From assembly GCA_023132995.1 (NCBI GenBank), contig JAGLXI010000146.1, forward strand, positions 1-10,361: a DNA stretch of 10,361 nucleotides, in the 5' to 3' direction. A program made the translations under genes and the position numbers. Below are positions 6,135 through 10,361 of the stretch, piece by piece. Source of the stretch: Candidatus Zixiibacteriota bacterium (GTDB lineage Bacteria > Zixibacteria > MSB-5A5 > GN15 > FEB-12). Within the stretch, counting starts at the first letter, position 1. Every line of letters begins with the position of its first letter. The notes under the pieces are model-generated. The model worked only from the letters and a program-made list of their open reading frames with translations. It had not been told where the DNA came from and did no database searches.

Positions 6135-7079
6135 GTGACTATGGGAAATACGGTTGCCAACAACAGATACTTACTGCATTCGACAGAGCAAGTAGAATGT
6201 AGTAGAGGATATGCGCTGTCATTCATGATTGTGGCCTCAATTGTCTTTGCACTATTACCTATCGCTCCACATGTAGCTGGGCAGGGCACAGACAAGGAGG
6301 CAATCATAGAACAATCGTTCCCCGATGTTGTTGATAAGATGAAGCGAAGCATCGCCTCTGTAGGGGTAAGAACGAATGTTGACTCCATTGAAAAGCGGGG
6401 GACGGCTTTTCTCATTTATCTGGCAGCAGACCACGGTCTTCTCGCAACTTGCAGACACACACTACTCAAACCAAGTATGCACAAAGATATGCGAGTTATT
6501 CCTGATACTTCACGGATATACGTCACATTTCACGAGCATGAGGAGGTCTTCAAAGCCCAGGTCTTGGTTGATCAAGAAGAACGAGATATAGCAATAATCT
6601 GTATAGAACTGAAGCAAGCTAAGGCGGACTCACTAGAGCTACTTCCTGTGAATCTGGCTAAGGCGCGAGAGATACGAGACGGGCTGGATATTGGCTGTAC
6701 TGGTTATGATCTGACTCAGAAGACGAAGAGGTTTGACAAGACCTACTTATGGCTAACTACTCACCGTGGTGTTGTTAGCTGTACGTTTGCAATCGGACCA
6801 ACGCAAGGGGAAGAATTCATTGATCACTTCCAAGCTGATATGCTCGTTAACAAAGGAGCTAGTGGCAGCCCAGTCTACAAAGCTGGAGATGGGCGAGTTA
6901 TCGGGATGTGTCAGGGATTCAAAGGAAAAGAAAAGGAAGGCCTATTAGTTAATCACGGTTTGGCCAACTGTGTACCGATCTGGGCAGTCTACAAACTACT
7001 TATCGATTGGGTTGAGTTGCACCGGTCACCTGATACTACTAAGATCACGCAAGAAGCGGAAGTCAATAACAGTAGATAG
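6135..7079 (+). CDS. Trypsin-like serine protease, exported or membrane-anchored
   Basis: A 314-residue S1-type peptidase of the DegP/trypsin fold. The catalytic triad can be read in order: His108 in LLATCRHTLLK, Asp151 in ERDIAIICIEL, and Ser243 in NKGASGSPVYKAGDGRVIGM, with the oxyanion-type GxSGSP motif. The residues before His are Cys-Arg instead of the usual Ala-Ala. There is no PDZ domain after the protease domain, so it is not a complete DegP. A hydrophobic stretch (about 28-44) precedes the domain and ends near VAGQG, either a signal peptide or an anchor. The start is uncertain: GTG at 6135, ATG at 6141 and ATG at 6225 are in frame and none has a good ribosome-binding site; 6225 would give a compact signal peptide. 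The gene is visibly more AT-rich than its neighbours on both sides and stands alone, which hints at later acquisition. Target unknown. Confidence 0.85.
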   Translation: MTMGNTVANNRYLLHSTEQVECSRGYALSFMIVASIVFALLPIAPHVAGQGTDKEAIIEQSFPDVVDKMKRSIASVGVRTNVDSIEKRGTAFLIYLAADHGLLATCRHTLLKPSMHKDMRVIPDTSRIYVTFHEHEEVFKAQVLVDQEERDIAIICIELKQAKADSLELLPVNLAKAREIRDGLDIGCTGYDLTQKTKRFDKTYLWLTTHRGVVSCTFAIGPTQGEEFIDHFQADMLVNKGASGSPVYKAGDGRVIGMCQGFKGKEKEGLLVNHGLANCVPIWAVYKLLIDWVELHRSPDTTKITQEAEVNNSR

Positions 7080-7122
7080 GGATAGGTACACTTTCCAACG
7101 AACAGGAATGAGCGAGCCCCCC

Positions 7123-8484
7123 TTAGTTCGGTTTGCGTTTGAGGCGGGCGCAGAAGGAACCGTCAAGTCCGTTGATCGTGGGGTAGGTCTTCACAAAACC
7201 GCGCTCGCTGATCAACTCGCTGTGGAAAAACTGCGCGCCCGATTCAAGCTCGAAGTCGTCGTGGCGCAGCAGGAACTCCTCCACCACCTGGTCGTTTTCG
7301 TCGCGTATGATAGTGCAGGTGGAGTAGACCATCACCCCCCCCGGCTTGACCAGCCCGGCGGCGTGGTTGATCATGCGGGTCTGTATCCTGACCAGGTTCT
7401 TGATGTCATCGGCTGTCTTGGTCCATCGCAGATCAGAGTTCTTCCCGGCGGTGCCCCACCCCGTACAAGGCGGGTCGAGCAGCACGCGGTCGTAACTGCC
7501 GCTGGCAAACTCTAACATGTCACTGGCGACCGGCGCAATGATCTTGATCCCCAACCGCCGGGCGTTCCTAACCACCACCTCCAGCCGTGAATGCGACTTG
7601 TCAACCGCCGTGACGCGCCCCCGATTGCGCATCCGTATAGCGGCATAGGTGGCTTTGCCGCCCGGCGCGGACGTGAGATCGATCACGTGATGATCGGGCC
7701 TGGGGTTTAGCAGGCGCACCGCCAGCCCGGCCGATTCGTCCTGAACAAAAACCTTGCCTGTCTTTATCAGTTCGGCCTCAAGAGGCAGGCCGGACGCGTC
7801 CACGTGGATGAACTCCGGTAGGTACTTGCCGAACGAAAACTCGATGCCACCCTCCTGGAGCAGGCGTGCGACCTCGTCCGGTTTCGATCTCAGGTAGTTA
7901 ACCCGATACGTCACTCGCGGAGCCGGGTTGTAGGCCTTAAGTAGCTTCTCGGTCTGCTCGTAACCGAACTCGCGGAGACAATGGGCAACGAAGTGATCGG
8001 GGTAGCTGTAATAATCGCCTAAGTACTTGACCGGGTCATCGTCCGCGGAAACGTACTTGACCTTGTCAGGTTCCCGGAGGCTGGTCCTGAGAACGGCGTT
8101 GACGAGGCTCGCACGCGAGCGGTCGGTCATGACGTTGGCAAGGTTGACCGACTCCGAGACCGCCGCCGCCGCGGGAATGCGGTCGGTATAGCGAAGCTGA
8201 TAGAAGCCGAGGCGAAGGATGTTGGACAGCTTCAAGGGGAGTTCAGCCGCCGGTCGCGAGAGGTAGAACTTAATCTCATGGTCCAGCCGCCGTCGCATCT
8301 TGGTGGCGCCGTTGACCAGTTGCAGCAGAAAGCGCCGATCAAGCGGCCGGAACTCCCGTCCCTGTGTTACGTGATGGACGGCCATGTCGGTCTGCTCACC
8401 TTGCTCGATGAGCACAAGCGCCTCGACGGCGGCAGCGCGCACGGGGTCAAATTTTTGAGGCGCGGCTTTGTTCTGCGTACTCAT
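7123..8484 (-). CDS. rsmB: RsmB-type 16S rRNA (cytosine-C5) methyltransferase
   Basis: Methylates a cytosine at C5 in 16S rRNA (C967 in E. coli) using SAM. The 453-residue product has the two-part RsmB layout: an N-terminal NusB-like RNA-binding domain (about 12-140, with RRFLLQLVNGATKMRRRLD and LSNILRLGFYQLRY) and a Rossmann methyltransferase domain from about 185. The SAM loop reads DLTSAPGGKA (269-278) where most relatives have DLCAAPGGK. Both catalytic cysteines are present: Cys390 in YSTC, the nucleophile, and Cys340 in DPPC, which helps release product. After DPPC the sequence GWGTAGKNSDLRW differs from the common GxGxxRRxPDxxW. The ATG lies 6 bp after the stop of the upstream radical SAM gene, with no clear ribosome-binding site, so translation is probably coupled. 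The gene converges with the protease gene, 43 bp apart, without a visible terminator. Confidence 0.93.
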   Translation of the reverse strand: MSTQNKAAPQKFDPVRAAAVEALVLIEQGEQTDMAVHHVTQGREFRPLDRRFLLQLVNGATKMRRRLDHEIKFYLSRPAAELPLKLSNILRLGFYQLRYTDRIPAAAAVSESVNLANVMTDRSRASLVNAVLRTSLREPDKVKYVSADDDPVKYLGDYYSYPDHFVAHCLREFGYEQTEKLLKAYNPAPRVTYRVNYLRSKPDEVARLLQEGGIEFSFGKYLPEFIHVDASGLPLEAELIKTGKVFVQDESAGLAVRLLNPRPDHHVIDLTSAPGGKATYAAIRMRNRGRVTAVDKSHSRLEVVVRNARRLGIKIIAPVASDMLEFASGSYDRVLLDPPCTGWGTAGKNSDLRWTKTADDIKNLVRIQTRMINHAAGLVKPGGVMVYSTCTIIRDENDQVVEEFLLRHDDFELESGAQFFHSELISERGFVKTYPTINGLDGSFCARLKRKPN

Positions 8485-8490
8485 TGGCTA

Positions 8491-10361
8491 CTACAAGTCC
8501 ATGGCGCGGACGACTTCTCCGCTGCCCTCCAGGCGATAAAGGTCCTTGCGATGATACAACAACGATGCCGTACTGACGTTATCGGCAGCAAAAAGTAGTT
8601 GGGCCACCTCCGTAGGACGCGCATAGCCACCCTCGCCGATGCCGAGAACCATCTCAAGGCAGCCATCCTCTACGACAAAATCAAAGACGGCGGGACGTAT
8701 ATTGACCGTCTTGGTCTTTTCCTTTGAGGTACGTTCTATTGGAATCGAATCCATGTCAAGCAGCTCCCTGGCTCGCGCCGCGACCTGAGTTGCGTCCGAC
8801 CCATCCGGTAGATTCAGCCGGTACACTACCCGGTTGAGTCCTGCCGAGAGCGACCGGGACTTGCCGAGAACCGCCTTCGCTTCGAGGATGTTCATCCCTT
8901 CGGTCATCGCTTGTTTCAGATTGTCGATCATGTACGGCATCAGCGTAGTTTCGAGAGTCACATCCACGAATTCCACATCCGAGGTAAACCCCAGCGGCAA
9001 CGGCGGACCGAACGATAGCTTCATGGTCGGATTGAAACCCTGGCTGTAAGCCACCGGCACACCTGCCCGCCGCAGGGCGCGCTCGATGAAACGCATGTTG
9101 TCAAGGTGCGACATGTACCGGTAACGGGCCGTTTTGCCCCATCGCAGGCGGACCCTGTTCTTGGTCGGCGCGGCGGTGTTACGAGAGGCTAACCTCTTCT
9201 TGCCCCGGCCGTAGGTAGGGCTCGCCACCCCCTGCTCCGACGAAACGTCCACGCCGCGCGCCTGTGGCACGAATTCCCGCAACTGGGTGGAAGTCCGCTG
9301 CCGCTCCCGCTGAAGATGTTCCGCTGATGGACCCTTGATAATATGCGACCACGGGAGATCCGCCCCGAAGGGAATCGGCTGAAGCCGCTCGTTTATGTCG
9401 ACGCCGTTCGCCTCAAGGGCAGCCAGCCATTTGTCGGGCTGGAAGTGCTCACTCCACCCGTCAAACCGGCAGCCCTGATGGTAGACCGTCTCGATCACGT
9501 CGGCCATCTCACGTCCCCCGCGACCGAGCAATCCTTGCAGGAGCGAGGCCTCGACGCTGTGATACTTAATATTGACCGTTCGTCTCCGCAGGTGCCGCTT
9601 GAGAAAATGTACCTTGCGCAGAGTCTCGTCGACGGAGCCGATCCCATCCCACTGAAACGGCGTGTGCGGCTTGGGTACAAACGGTGAGATCGTCACGTTG
9701 AGCGTCTTCCGGCCCGGATACTCCCGGCCGATATCGTGTATGTCCTTGACAATCGATACTATTCCATGAAGGTCGTCCTCGGTTTCCGTCGGCAGGTTGA
9801 TCATGAAGTAGAGCTTCAGCGTTGTCCAGCCCTTTTCATACGCCATCCGCACCGAGTCATAGATGGCCGAGTCGGGGAAATCCTTGCGAACGAAAGCGCG
9901 TAGCCGTTCGGTTCCCGTCTCGGGGGCGAGCGTAAGCCCTGACTTGCGAACGCGCCGGACTGCATCCAGCAGCGTCGCACTGATCGTCCCCGGTCTGAGC
10001 GACGGCAGCGAAATCGATATCCGTTTCCCTTCCAGACGGCGGGCGAGGTTGTCGGCCAACTCGTCAATGCCCGGATAGTCAGGCGAGGAGAGTGAGACGA
10101 GAGAGACCTCGGCGTAGCCGGTACTTTTCAACTGCGTATCGATCTGCTGCATGATGTCAGCCTGGCTTCTGGCCCGCACCGGGCGGTAGATGGGACCGGC
10201 CTGGCAGAAGCGACACCCCCGGGGGCAACCACGCATGATCTCAACACCGAGATGGGCGTGAACAGTGTCGATCAGGGGCAGAATCGGTTGCCGGGAGTAG
10301 TATTCCGGCTTCAACTCCCGAACGGTTCGCGCTTTGATTTGCGCGGGCGCAGACGATGTAA
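8491..10361 (-). CDS. Radical SAM protein (TIGR03960-like) fused to a DUF2344 domain, 5' end missing
   Basis: The frame stays open to the right edge of the window: an in-frame TTG at 10312-10314 is not the start, because family-type sequence (QIKARTVRELKPEYYSR) continues upstream of it. The 622 visible residues begin near the end of the N-terminal B12-binding-like part. The radical SAM CX3CX2C motif is C45, C49, C52 (RGCPRGCRFCQAG). Further domain signatures are SLVSLSSPDYPGIDEL, LTLAPETGTERLR and KLYFMINLPTET. A linker (about 345-400) leads to a DUF2344 domain (about 402 onward: RLRWGKTARYRYMSHLDNMRF, YSQGFNPTMKLSFGPPLPLG). In many bacteria these two parts are separate adjacent genes near ribonuclease G and ribosomal protein genes; here they are one chain. 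Function is unproven; an RNA- or ribosome-related modification is suggested by context and by rsmB directly downstream. Confidence 0.92.
   Translation of the reverse strand, partial: TSSAPAQIKARTVRELKPEYYSRQPILPLIDTVHAHLGVEIMRGCPRGCRFCQAGPIYRPVRARSQADIMQQIDTQLKSTGYAEVSLVSLSSPDYPGIDELADNLARRLEGKRISISLPSLRPGTISATLLDAVRRVRKSGLTLAPETGTERLRAFVRKDFPDSAIYDSVRMAYEKGWTTLKLYFMINLPTETEDDLHGIVSIVKDIHDIGREYPGRKTLNVTISPFVPKPHTPFQWDGIGSVDETLRKVHFLKRHLRRRTVNIKYHSVEASLLQGLLGRGGREMADVIETVYHQGCRFDGWSEHFQPDKWLAALEANGVDINERLQPIPFGADLPWSHIIKGPSAEHLQRERQRTSTQLREFVPQARGVDVSSEQGVASPTYGRGKKRLASRNTAAPTKNRVRLRWGKTARYRYMSHLDNMRFIERALRRAGVPVAYSQGFNPTMKLSFGPPLPLGFTSDVEFVDVTLETTLMPYMIDNLKQAMTEGMNILEAKAVLGKSRSLSAGLNRVVYRLNLPDGSDATQVAARARELLDMDSIPIERTSKEKTKTVNIRPAVFDFVVEDGCLEMVLGIGEGGYARPTEVAQLLFAADNVSTASLLYHRKDLYRLEGSGEVVRAMDL

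Noticed and set aside
6970..7515. 181-codon plus-strand ORF
   Set aside because: It overlaps the end of the protease gene and runs antisense through rsmB; both real genes have recognisable motifs.
9343..9687. 114-codon plus-strand ORF
   Set aside because: Antisense to the radical SAM fusion gene in a GC-rich stretch; no start signal and no recognisable protein.

Overview
The window is 10.4 kb of chromosome from a Gram-negative (two-membrane) bacterium. The evidence for two membranes is a tripartite RND efflux operon with a periplasmic adaptor. The mix of protein types (a divergent adaptor, a radical SAM protein fused to a DUF2344 domain, secreted proteins with few obvious relatives) would fit an uncultured lineage of the FCB/Zixibacteria grade. 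That placement is a weak inference; nothing here fixes the taxonomy.

Layout, left to right. (1) Minus strand, 1-2749: marR-type regulator, then an RND adaptor, then an RND permease cut by the left edge; adaptor and permease overlap in TGATG. (2) Plus strand, 3078-4805: a YgiQ-family radical SAM protein, bracketed by two direct copies of a 96-bp element (2883-2978 and 4870-4965) whose 3' half looks like the end of a tRNA. (3) 5052-5185: a clear sigma70-type promoter and a tRNA-Arg(TCT). (4) 5297-5932: a GC-rich gene for a small exported protein with three degenerate internal repeats and a lysine-rich tail, behind a structured leader. (5) 6135-7079: a more AT-rich gene for a membrane-anchored or exported trypsin-like protease. 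(6) Minus strand, 7123-10361: an rsmB-type rRNA methyltransferase, preceded 6 bp upstream by a radical SAM (TIGR03960-like) + DUF2344 fusion cut by the right edge; these two form an operon.

The efflux operon probably responds to a small molecule through the MarR repressor. The right-hand pair is RNA/ribosome housekeeping. The middle (2883-7080) is a patchwork: intergenic repeats, a tRNA, and two exported-protein genes with contrasting base composition. I see no CRISPR array, transposase, phage gene or defence system. The least explained signals are the 96-bp tRNA-tail-like element flanking ygiQ and the triple-repeat exported protein with its structured leader.
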